This document shows, in pieces, positions 33,631 through 42,539 of a stretch of 64,000 nucleotides of DNA. A model generated the notes under the pieces. The model made no database searches. It saw only the letters and a program-made list of their open reading frames with translations, and was not told the DNA's origin. The stretch's first letter is position 1. Every line of letters starts with the position of its first letter. The position numbers were made by a program, and so were the translations under genes. The DNA is from Symbiodinium natans (taxonomy: Eukaryota; Sar; Dinophyceae; Suessiales; Symbiodiniaceae): NCBI GenBank assembly GCA_905221605.1, contig CAJNDS010002225.1:324001-388000 (forward strand), given 5' to 3'.

Positions 33631-35280
33631 TTAGGGCAATCTGTGTAATTCCGTGCGATGGCGTTTAATCCTATCGCCGTGGACAGCTGCAGTGCGTGAG
33701 GAGTGCCTGACTTTGAGACCCTGGATGTCACCTGCCACCGAGAAGGCGACTATCCCTGATGCCTGGAATTCGCGGAGTAGCTGCTTCTTCTCCCGAGCGC
33801 CTGGGGCTCTGAGTTTGTCTCGGCATAGGACGCGGTGATTCACCCTCACTCCATGGGTAGCGTCGTGGATCACCCTCTTCTTGCCGGTAGCCTCATCTTC
33901 CACGATAACCGCCAAGACAGCGATAGCCTGGTGCTCTCCGTAGCGGCGCTTGAACTCACCCAGGGTCATCTTCTCCATTAGCCCCTCCTCTACATCCTCG
34001 TCGAACTTAGTTCTGACAAAGTCGGCATGCTCTTTTTGCGAGGAGTAGTTCGGGACCCAGGCCTGTGACTCTTCCCAGGGTTCGTTCTCTAGCGCCCACT
34101 TCGACTGCTCCTCGCACACATGTGGTGTCCGCGGCAGCGGTTCCAGGATCCCCACAGGTAGCCCTTCTTCCGCACGAAGAAGAAACTCCCTATCGGGGTC
34201 CCCAGCTGCCTCCAGGAGGGCTCTTAGCAGCCGGAGGTACAAGGGTTGTCCCTCCGTGACCGTCAGTAGCTTCTCGTCTCGGATGCCCCTTTTCTCCAGC
34301 CAGGTACGCCACATCTGCCTCATGCAACTCCTTGTGTAGCATCCTTCCTCACCTCCCGTCGCCATGCGGAAGGTCCTCGGATCTCCCACGCCTCCTACCG
34401 TTCTCGGGCCTTCCGGCTCGTTGGTGACGTAGCTGAGGTCCTTCTTGGTAGGCACCTGTAGCCTCCCAGACGAAGTCGTAGGCGGAGCCGTAGCCGAACA
34501 GGTGCTCACCAAGATCTCTGCCAGCCAGCGGCATAGCATAGCTCTGTCCCCGAGGTAGCGATGCTCTGACGGTGCTGGGAGGGGCCCTTCGTAGCTCCCG
34601 TCATCTGCGAATGTCGGCCTACCCTCAAAAACAAAACTTGGTAGCGGGCCATTATACTTCAACAAAAGACGGGTGGGCTTAGGGAAGGGAACGCCAAAAC
34701 TAGCTTGGTGAAAAGCCACGGTGCGCAGCCCCTTCTCCAGGGCGTGGTGTAGCTGCGGCCATTGCCACATGGATGCTGGCCGCTGACCACGGTGAGGTCC
34801 CTTCTTTAGCGCCCCCAAGTCCTCGCGCTGCTCGAAGGCAAGGAAGGTAGCTACACCTTGCGCCACAAGTAGCGCGACCTCCCCTGCAAAGTCTGCGAAC
34901 AGCGTCCCCAGAATCGCTTTATCTCGCTCGACTGCTGTGAGCTTCTTGTAACCTCGCGGGAAGAGGGAGCTGCGCACTGGTCTGGGCCCTCTAAAGTTAG
35001 CCCACACAGCTCGTGAGAAGGAAGAGCACGGAGGTGACAGCAGCACCGCATCATACAGCCCGTCGCGTAGCTGTTGCAGGTAGAAGTTGCGCACCTTGGA
35101 CGTAGCAAGGTCCACCCGTGCTTGCCTGGAGATATCCACACAGTGGACAGTAGCTTCGCAGCCGTGCTGCTGCGCCGCCCGCTTGATGCTGGCTGCCATA
35201 TCGTCCTTTTGCGGTCTGCCAGCAAAAAGGTACAAAACTCGTAGCTTTCGGGCACCATGCGTATCCGCGGCCGCCGCCAC
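33631..35280 (-). CDS. Retroelement pol: MTase-like domain plus truncated RT
   Basis: A 549-residue frame. Residues 15-21 read VLYLFAG and residues 81-90 read LSPPCSSFSR. LFAG resembles motif I of cytosine-C5 methyltransferases and PPC the catalytic motif IV, with a weak motif VI-like FEQREDLG further on. This is the methyltransferase-like module I recall preceding reverse transcriptase in dinoflagellate retroelements. From about residue 415, FDEDVEEGLMEKM, KKRVIHDATHGVRVNH and FSVAGDIQ form the fingers start of an RT. After G-D-I-Q (near 33720) the sequence no longer resembles an RT, so palm and active site (YxDD) are missing. RNase H and integrase are absent. The copy is therefore dead. It follows gag on the same strand after a stop and frame change at 35281-35345. 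Confidence 0.7.
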   Translation of the reverse strand: MAAAADTHGARKLRVLYLFAGRPQKDDMAASIKRAAQQHGCEATVHCVDISRQARVDLATSKVRNFYLQQLRDGLYDAVLLSPPCSSFSRAVWANFRGPRPVRSSLFPRGYKKLTAVERDKAILGTLFADFAGEVALLVAQGVATFLAFEQREDLGALKKGPHRGQRPASMWQWPQLHHALEKGLRTVAFHQASFGVPFPKPTRLLLKYNGPLPSFVFEGRPTFADDGSYEGPLPAPSEHRYLGDRAMLCRWLAEILVSTCSATAPPTTSSGRLQVPTKKDLSYVTNEPEGPRTVGGVGDPRTFRMATGGEEGCYTRSCMRQMWRTWLEKRGIRDEKLLTVTEGQPLYLRLLRALLEAAGDPDREFLLRAEEGLPVGILEPLPRTPHVCEEQSKWALENEPWEESQAWVPNYSSQKEHADFVRTKFDEDVEEGLMEKMTLGEFKRRYGEHQAIAVLAVIVEDEATGKKRVIHDATHGVRVNHRVLCRDKLRAPGAREKKQLLREFQASGIVAFSVAGDIQGLKVRHSSRTAAVHGDRIKRHRTELHRLP

Positions 35281-35344
35281 GCTAGCGGCCCCCAGGGGGA
35301 TTTGCCGGCCCCTGGTCCGGCACTTCTGCCGCTATAGCCCCTGG

Positions 35345-36518
35345 TCAGTTGGCCCCATGGGCCTCGCTAGCCTCACCACGTGTGTCCAGTGTTTGGCACT
35401 TGCCGTAGCAGTAGAAGCAGACATGGACGAAATGGCACTTGTCGCCCTTCTTGCAACCTGCCTTGGAATTGTAGCGATAGCATATCGGCTTGCCCTCCGG
35501 AGTGCGGTTGTGGTACTTAGCCGTCTTGCCCTCGCCCTTCTTCCCCTTCTTTCCCTTATCCTTGCCCTTGCCCTTGGGTGTCTTCTTCTTTAGCTCCTCG
35601 GTCTCCCAAGCGTTCGGCGAGCCTTCCGGGCGTTTAGCCCACAATGCCAGTGGCGTCGGGAAGTTTCTTTCCTTCACGGAGGGCTCTCGGTTGGCCTTAG
35701 CCAGGGCATCTCCAAAGGGGAGGCCCTTCGAAGCCATGAGCTTGTAGGCTTGCTTCCGGATGGCGTGCTCATAGTTCAGCACGAGAGTCCACGGCGGGAT
35801 GTAGCCTCCCTGCTCTGCCCTCAGGCCGTAGCAGTAGTCCCCGAGGAGGTACTCCTTGTAGCGCTCGAAGACCGCCATGGTGACGTCGCCTAGCTCCGTC
35901 TGATTATAAGAGCGTGTTTTGTAGCACGGTGAGCCGTAGCCTGAGCTGCTCCGGCCCCGTAGGCATAGTCGTGGCGGAGCCACCCTTCTTGATGGATAGC
36001 GTGCCTTTTGCATCCCATGCCGGGATTAGCACCTCTGGGTCCACCTCATCTCGACTGATAACCTCTGTTAGCGGCTCGGCTCGAAACTCTCCGGTCTCTA
36101 GCTCATGCAGCTTCTTCTCAATGAACTCCTTCGCGGGGATGCGCTTGTCTTCTAGCTCCCCAAATTGAGCTGTGAAAGCATTCCTCATAGCGATGTAGTC
36201 CGATTGGGGAATCGGCTTGGCCCTCTCCCACACTTCGTGGGTAGCCTCGGCATCGACCTGGGTCTTGAGACGAGTCGTAGCCGCTTGCCAGGCCACCACA
36301 AGCTCGCGGCCTGCGCTCGTTGGGCTAGCCCAGCAGCAGGATCTATCCCGAAGCTATCCTTGATGACCGTCTTGAGGTCGTTGGCATCAGTAGCGAAAGC
36401 AGCAAACTGGGCAATGGTCTCTATCCCCCCGTCGAAGAGGGTGGTCGGAGACCTTGTGGGTGGTTAGCAAGAAACGCACTGAAGCACCCTTTGCCAGCTT
36501 CTCTGCTAGCGCTGCCAT
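35345..36518 (-). pseudogene. Retroelement gag with CCCH finger, frameshifted
   Basis: A likely start is ATG 36518, MAALAEKLAKGASVRFLL. The conserved text then jumps frame near 36445 (to LFDGGIETIAQFAAFATD), near 36300 (to LVVAWQAATTRLKTQ, then DYIAMRNAFTAQFGELED) and near 35915 (to LGDVTMAVFERYKEYLLGDY). The C-terminal part has WTLVLNYEHAIRKQAY, KERNFPTPLALWAKRP, a lysine/glycine-rich linker (PKGKGKDKGKKGKK) and a CCCH zinc finger, CYRYNSKAGCKKGDKCHFVH, spaced C-x8-C-x5-C-x3-H. This layout is the gag I recall from dinoflagellate retroelements; the finger presumably binds RNA. Three frame jumps make it a pseudogene. Confidence 0.7.
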
Positions 36519-36972
36519 TGCTTGAGAGAGCCTCTCGAGACTTCACTAGCCGGATCCTCTTGAGTCACGCTGAGGCGCGACCGGATCTGTTTCGCTAGCA
36601 CCCCGTCTCCCCCTCCCTCTCTTTCTCTCACTCTCTGTATCCGGACCCAATGGGTAGCGGCGGCTAGGACGGAAAGGGGGCCACCGAGCCCAACCCCCCC
36701 CCCCCAAACCTCCCCGGGACCTTTTGGGTTGCCGTTTGTTTTGGGGGAGCCTCCCAGAGAACGAGTCGCTCCCTTTTTAGCGTGCAGTCGGCCTCCTCTG
36801 GCTCATAGCCTCCAAAACAGAGCTAGCTAGCTCTAGCGGGAGGTTTCGATTCCGGGCTCCATCGGCTAGCTTCGTAGCCAGCCGACAGCTATCCTCGTAG
36901 CTGGTCAGAAAAATTTTAGCGCTCTAGCGGCGACCCCTTCGGCACCTATCGCACCGGTGTTCAGGGTGCCTA

Positions 36973-38080
36973 TCAATGCAGAACCACATCCTGTGGGACA
37001 CTAGCGCCGCACTCCGTGCAAATGATGATGCAGCGGAAAATAGCGCTTCTCCTATCCCATCTACCGACCCCCGGGATCACCTCGTTAGCGGCTAGCTGCG
37101 TCTCGGCTGATAGCCAGATGTCCCGCTGTAGCGCCCTGGAGATGGCATTAGCTCGGTCCGAGGTGGGGACTGGACCTAGCTGGGAAACCAGGTGGTAGTC
37201 CCTAGCCTCCACGTCCATGAAGTCCTCCAGCGCCATCAGCTGGTCTGAGCCACGCTGCTCGGAGTAGCCCGGGATCGAGCCCAACAACGGCCAAAGGGCT
37301 AGCTCGATGTGAGCTCCACCTGGGGCCCCATGTTCTGCAATGGGGTCCCCTCGGCCGTAGCACAGGCCGGCGGCGGCACCAGCAAGTCCACATTCCGCCC
37401 CAAAGCCCTGCCGTCCTGCAGGTCCCGCCCTGCTCATGTAGCTGCGACTGCGGGGTAGCCCTGGCGCAGTCGTCGTCCAATAGCAGGGACTCCCAAGTGG
37501 TGGTCCGGTAGGCTGAGTAGCGCGGCACCACCACGTCCTGCGGGTTGGGGACCGCGGATGTAGCAGGGTTCTGCGTTCCGGTCCTTAGCCATGCCTTGGC
37601 TCGTCCGGGAAGTCCTCCGGCTTGGGCGTTGGAGGCCCACAAGAAGAACCTTGGGCTAGCACTGCGCTGCTTGCCCGGCTTCAGCCACACGCTGCTTGCG
37701 ATCTCGCTAGCTGGCCCTCCTGGGAAGGAAGCCGACTTGTCTCCCCCAAGGAGGAGCTTGTTCGGTGATCTTCCGCGCCGGCTAGCTGTGGGCCCCGCCT
37801 CTCGGTCCATAGCCGGCTTGCTCGTAGCGGAAGTGGAGGATGTAGTGGCCGGAATGGCTGTGGCGGTAGCCGACTGGGTGTCCGCTGTGCCAGCTACTCC
37901 GCCAGTAGCATCCACTCCTCCTCCCACGCATAGCTTTGGGCTCCTAGCAACTTCCACGGTCGAGGCCAGCGGCACCTCAAGCTCGTGGCAAGCTTGTAGC
38001 TCAGTAGCTGACACCGGGTTGCTCACCAGAGCCTTTAGCATCTCCACGACTTCCTTGACGGTGAGGTTAGCCGCCGACAT
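36973..38080 (-). pseudogene. ORF upstream of gag, frameshifted near 37437
   Basis: The frame opens at ATG 38080 (MSAANLTVKEVVEMLKAL), passes a Thr/Ser/Ala-rich linker and FPGGPASEIASSVWLK, GLPGRAKAWLRTGTQN and VVVPRYSAYRTTTWESLL. Near 37437 the better frame changes and continues with IELALWPLLGSIPGYSEQ, LMALEDFMDVEARDYHL and a C-terminal pair of cysteine pairs, CIIICTECGASVP, like half a zinc ribbon. No family is recognised. It is on the same strand and shares the TAGC-rich composition with gag and pol, so it probably belongs to the same element. Confidence 0.45.
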
Positions 38081-38409
38081 AGCTGGCTAGTGCACAAATT
38101 GGGGCTTATCACAGGGCTTGGGGCCGCAAGAGCGCTGCGAGCAGCTCATGCTTCGTCCCCTGCCGGGGTTTCCTCCCACTTTCCCTAGCAGCACACCCGC
38201 ATGCCACACGCTTCCTGCCGGACCCCGGAGGGTAGCGTGAGAGTGGGGCCACTGTGCCTAGCACCCCCCCCCGCCTTGGATCTCGGACCTTGTTATCCCC
38301 CCGAGCCTCGCCCGGGAATCGCAAAACCGACATGTGGAAGTAGCAGAACGCTCGCCCGAACCCCCTACCCCCCTACAATCCGGAAACCGCTTGGCCGCTT
38401 GTCACGATT

Positions 38410-39160
38410 AGCCGCAAGGATAGACATTCCAAAATCGACAGACGGGGTTTCGAGTTCAAGGGTCTCAAGTGTCAAGGGGCTTCGGGGCCTAGGCCTAGAG
38501 GCAGATCACTACTCAAGCCTCCAATGACACTCCCCAGTACATAGAGATGGAGGATCGCCCCAGATCCACAACCTAAACCTTAAGCAGCCGCAGCTGGACG
38601 ATGAGCAATGACCCTAAACCCCTCAACCCTAAAAACCTTAAACCCGAAACCACTACATCGTGGACCCTCAAAGGCCTGGCCTTGAAAGCCCTCCCAACAC
38701 CCCAAAGTGGCAAAGGCAGAACGCTGAAACCAACGCCTAAACCACAAGCAAGCCCTAAACCGAAACCCCAAAACCCCAAAGCCTTAAAGGTGGGTGAGGT
38801 GGCAGAGTGGGTCCTTGCCCAGAATGTGTGTTTGTGTGAGCATGTGTTAGGGCTTGTAGGGTTTCCGTGGTCCTCAAATGGGCCAGGGGCAGAGGATGCA
38901 GGGGCGGCCATCGATCTTCTTCGACGAAAAATCTTCAGGACCTAATCGGGGTCGCTAAGGGGAAGGTAAGGGGAACCAGGCCTACACCCAGAAGCCCTCA
39001 GCTCCACCCAAACCCCAAACACCTCAAGAGAGAAAAAAACCTGGACGGGGACCAACGGGCTAGGGGGGGTCCGGAAGAGGCTAGACCAGCCTAAGCTGGA
39101 GGAACCACCCGAGGAACACCCCACAAAACCCTCACACCCCAACCCAGTGACACACCTTTC
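38410..39160. other. Degenerate CCCTAAA-rich segment
   Basis: No gene. CCTAAACC, CCCTAAACC, CCTTAAACCC and AACCCC words are dense at 38565-38790 and again at 38985-39130. Proline- or lysine-rich frames here are repeat artefacts. Confidence 0.5.
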
Positions 39161-39359
39161 CACGCTTGAGCCATGTTTCCGGTTGCAATGCTTTCATCTG
39201 CGGAACTCCGTTCTCGCCTGTGCTGAAGCAATGCTTACATATGCAGAACATCCTGCACACAAGGGCATGGTGCCCTTCTCCACTTCAGCCTTCTCAGAGG
39301 CTTCCCCTACAAAAGCTAACCCCTTGTAAACCCGAAAGATGCCTATGCCAATAAATCTG

Positions 39360-39830
39360 TAAACCTAAAACCCAAAAAACCCTAACCTAAAAACCCTAGC
39401 CTGACAACCCTCAAAACCCTCAACACCCTAGACCCTGAAAAACCGTAAGCCCTGAAGACCCGAAACTGGCCCTAAACCCTAAAAACCCTAGACCCTAAAA
39501 ACCCAAAGCCCTACAAACACTAAAAACCCTAAACCCTGAAGACCCTAGCGGTCGGGTTTAGGGGTTTAGGGTTAAGGTTTAAGTGTGAAGGGTTAAGGGT
39601 TTAGGCTTAGGGTTTGGTTGACGGTTTTTGATGGCTAAATTCTCAACCCCTAACCCTGAACCCTACACCCCCAAACCCTGAACCCTAAACCCCATAAACC
39701 CGAAAGCCCACGACGTCCGTAGGCCGCGCCCAGGAGAGACATGGGCGGGTTTAGGGTTTAATTTTCGGGTTTAGGCGGTTTAGGGTTTAGGCTTAGGCTT
39801 AGGGTTTAGGGTCCGGTTCAGGTCTTGGGT
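39360..39830. repeat. Interstitial telomere-like repeats with orientation switches
   Basis: Imperfect CCCTAAA units fill 39360-39545, TTTAGGG units 39549-39625, CCCTAA/CCCTGAACC units 39645-39700 and TTTAGGG units again 39745-39825. The tract is thus made of at least four blocks in alternating orientation, with short unique joints. Confidence 0.75.
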
Positions 39831-39831
39831 A

Positions 39832-40157
39832 GCCAGTAGTAGTAGTAGTCGTCGTTATCGTCGTCGTCGTCGTCGTCGTAGTAGTAGTAGTAGTAGTCGT
39901 CGTCGTCGTCGTCGTAGTAGTCGTAGTAGTAGTCGTCGCTATCGTCGTCGTCGTCGTAGCAGTAGCAGTAGCAGTAGCAGTAGCAGTAGCAGTAGCAGTA
40001 GCAGTAGCAGTAGCAGTAGCAGTAGCAGTAGCAGTAGCAGTAGCAGTCAGCAGTCAGCAGTCGCAGTAGCAGTAGCAGTAGCAGTAGCAGTAGCAGTAGC
40101 AGTAGTAGCAGTAGCAGTAGCAGTAGCAGCAGTAGCAGTAGCAGTAGCAGTAGTAGC

Positions 40158-40244
<87 letters not shown>

Positions 40245-40825
40245 CGTAGTAGTAGTAGTAGTAATAGTAGTAGCAGTACTAGTAGTACTAGTAGTACTAG
40301 TAGTACTAGTAGTACTAGTAGTACTAGTACTAGTCGTACTAGTCGTACTAGTCGTACTAGTCGTACTAGTAGTACTAGTAGTACTAGTAGTACTAGTAGT
40401 ACTAGTAGTACTAGTAGTACTAGTACTAGTCGTACTAGTCGTACTTGTCTAGTACTAGTCTAGTACTAGTCGTACTAATCGTACTAGTCGTACTAGTCGT
40501 ACTAGTGGTAGTAGTACTAGTACTCGTCGTACTAGTAGTAGTACTAGTAGTACTAGTAGTACTAGAAGTACTAGTAGTACTAGTAGTACTAGTAGTACTA
40601 GAAGTACTAGTAGTACTAGTAGTATTAGTAGTACTAGTAGTACTAGTAGTACTAGTAGTACTAGTAGTACTAGTAGTACTAGTAGTACTAGTAGTACTAG
40701 TAGTACTAGTAGTACTAGTAGTACTAGTAGTACTAGTAGTACTAGTAGTACTAGTAGTACTAGTAGTACTAGCACTAGTACTATTACTAGTACTAGTACG
40801 AGCAGTAGTATCAGTAGTATTAATG
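39832..40825. repeat. 1-kb TAG/CAG/CGT array ending in AGTAGTACT satellite
   Basis: 39832-39960 is mixed (TAG)n/(TCG)n, 39955-40170 is (CAGTAG)n, 40170-40270 is (TAG)n, and 40275-40790 is a 9-bp unit AGTAGTACT. That unit contains the self-complementary AGTACT and ACTAGT words and can fold on itself. Long open frames (Leu-Val or Ser-Thr repeats) are artefacts. Confidence 0.95.
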
Positions 40826-41172
40826 AAACACAGACAAAACTTAACGAGACCACCGGGCGTATTACACATGTCTATGTTCGTCTGCGGCTCCTACACTATA
40901 TAAAGCTGGCTTGATTTAGTCGGGTTGGTTTACGAGTGCCCAGGCGAATTTCTGCTCGCATAGATACAAACCTGCATGCAAACAGACCCAGCTCCTAAAC
41001 AAGGCAGGTTCTTCTGCGTGTGTGAAAAGGGGGCTCCTCTCTGCAACGAGCCAGTTCATCTTGCAAACAAGGAAGCCCAAAATGACCCAAAAATGACCTT
41101 CGGGGGGAAAGCCGATCCCTGTGGCACGCCTGCCGGGGACCTCGCCCCAAACCCTGGATGGAAGCTAACGCT

Positions 41173-41980
41173 CTAGGCAACTCCCCTCAAAGCCTCAGAG
41201 CCCAGCTTTCGTGGTTTAGTTTTATTCAAAAGCTGAATTGCGCTATGTGTTTTTTGTTTGCTGTGTCGATCCCTGTCGCCTCCCCGGCCCTGTTGCGGAG
41301 GCGGACCCCGCGTTAGCGGCTCAAAAATCAGAACAACGCAATGGGGTGCCAGGTCAAAACCGAAGATGATGTCGACCAAGATGTCAACAGCTGTAGCCTT
41401 CCGCTGAACGACGAATTCTGACACCATATTTCAGGCTGCAAGTGGCTGCAAGGACATCTGAGCTGCCGTCAAGTGGTCCGGGATGGATTTCAAAGGAGAT
41501 TTGCCACGGAATGATGAGGACACTGCGCAGCGAGGCTTCATCACTCCACTCGGATAAGTTATGTCTTGCAATGTCATTCCGACTGCAATTCGAATCGGTC
41601 CGTATTTCTGGCCATCAAGAAACCAAAGGCATTCTAAATGAACTCTGTACGAAGAGGCACCTCTGGCACGTAACCCAAGGGACATACGGTGGACAACAGT
41701 ATGACCCCACCCAGGCGACTCTCGAGGTTTCAAACCTGTTCTCAAGGGCCTGGCTAGCAACGGTGACACCAAACTCTTACACAGGAGTCCGTCTCAAGCC
41801 TTTTGCTTTAAGTCGGATCCTATGACAACTCATGTGTACAACTGTTCTCGAGTGCAGATCGGCTCCGACAGGACATCGAATACACACTTGGGTCCAAAAG
41901 AACTGTACTAGCGTAGAGTCGGAACAGATCGGAACAGCCAGACCAGATTCATCACAAAGTGCTTTGCACTGTTTCACCAT
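41173..41980 (-). CDS. Exon candidates downstream of the membrane-protein gene
   Basis: Coding-like minus frames: 41980-41830 (VKQCKALCDESGLAVPIC, STLVQFF); 41700-41435 (SSYRVHLECLWFLDGQK, GPIRIAVGMTLQDITYP, SPLKSIPDHLTAAQM); and 41420-41290, after a GGTGTCAG acceptor, with EFVVQRKATAVDILVDII, FGFDLAPHCVVLIF. The last has a hydrophobic segment with acidic residues that could be membrane-bound. The two lower stretches share a frame, broken by one TGA at 41431-41433. They may be the 3' exons of the polycystin-like gene upstream on the same strand; a retroelement origin is also possible. No family is recognised. Confidence 0.35.
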
Positions 41981-42539
41981 ACTGCATCGCTGGAATCAGC
42001 GATCAAAGACCTTGGTGCAGCAAGCATGGAGCACTATATTGCCGGAGTCTCGGGTCATGACCTCTTTGGGCTCTTTCGGGTTCGTGAAGTCCCAACCTGC
42101 AGGAAAGAGTTGGAACATGCTCAAAAGCATTCAGGAAAATCGTGGATAAATCCCGGCGCCTACTAGAGCTGGATTGAAGCTCTTCTGGCCCACGTTCTTG
42201 CTGCGCTCGCTGGCCCAGAAGGAGTGGTAACCTCGAGTCTCGAAGAGCTTGAAAGTGCGCAATGGCGCGCAGTTCAAAGCAAGAGAACTCCCAACATCTC
42301 CCAAAGCATCACAACGAGTCTAGAATGTTCTAAAATGTTCTGTGCCGGAGCTGTAGTTCTCCACCAGGTCGGCTTCCTTCTTGTGAGAAAGCATGATGAC
42401 TGCCTCGGCAACACTCATGCATATCACTGACACGTTCACGCACACTAACGGCTCACAAGCGGCTCACTCGCGGCTCACTAGCAGACTAGCGTTTACATGC
42501 GCTTACACCCGAAGACTGAGGTACTCTGAGGTCTTGTCA

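Larger units (their letters stand above)
33620..38400 (-). mobile_element. Decayed dinoflagellate retroelement with TAGC-rich composition
   Basis: Contains, in minus-strand order, an upstream ORF (38080-36973), gag (36518-35345) and pol (35280-33631). At least three frameshifts, a missing RT core and a C-rich interruption at 36690-36740 show decay. No long terminal repeats are visible: the flanks at 38100-38560 and 33450-33650 do not match. The plus strand of the whole block is extraordinarily rich in TAGC, a property that stops near its edges. It may have inserted into an intron of a minus-strand host gene. Confidence 0.65.

Noticed and set aside
33631-38400. LTR retrotransposon with paired LTRs
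   Set aside because: The flanks of the element do not resemble each other, so LTRs cannot be claimed.
40435-40903. Ser/Thr and Val/Leu repeat proteins
   Set aside because: They are translation of the AGTAGTACT satellite.
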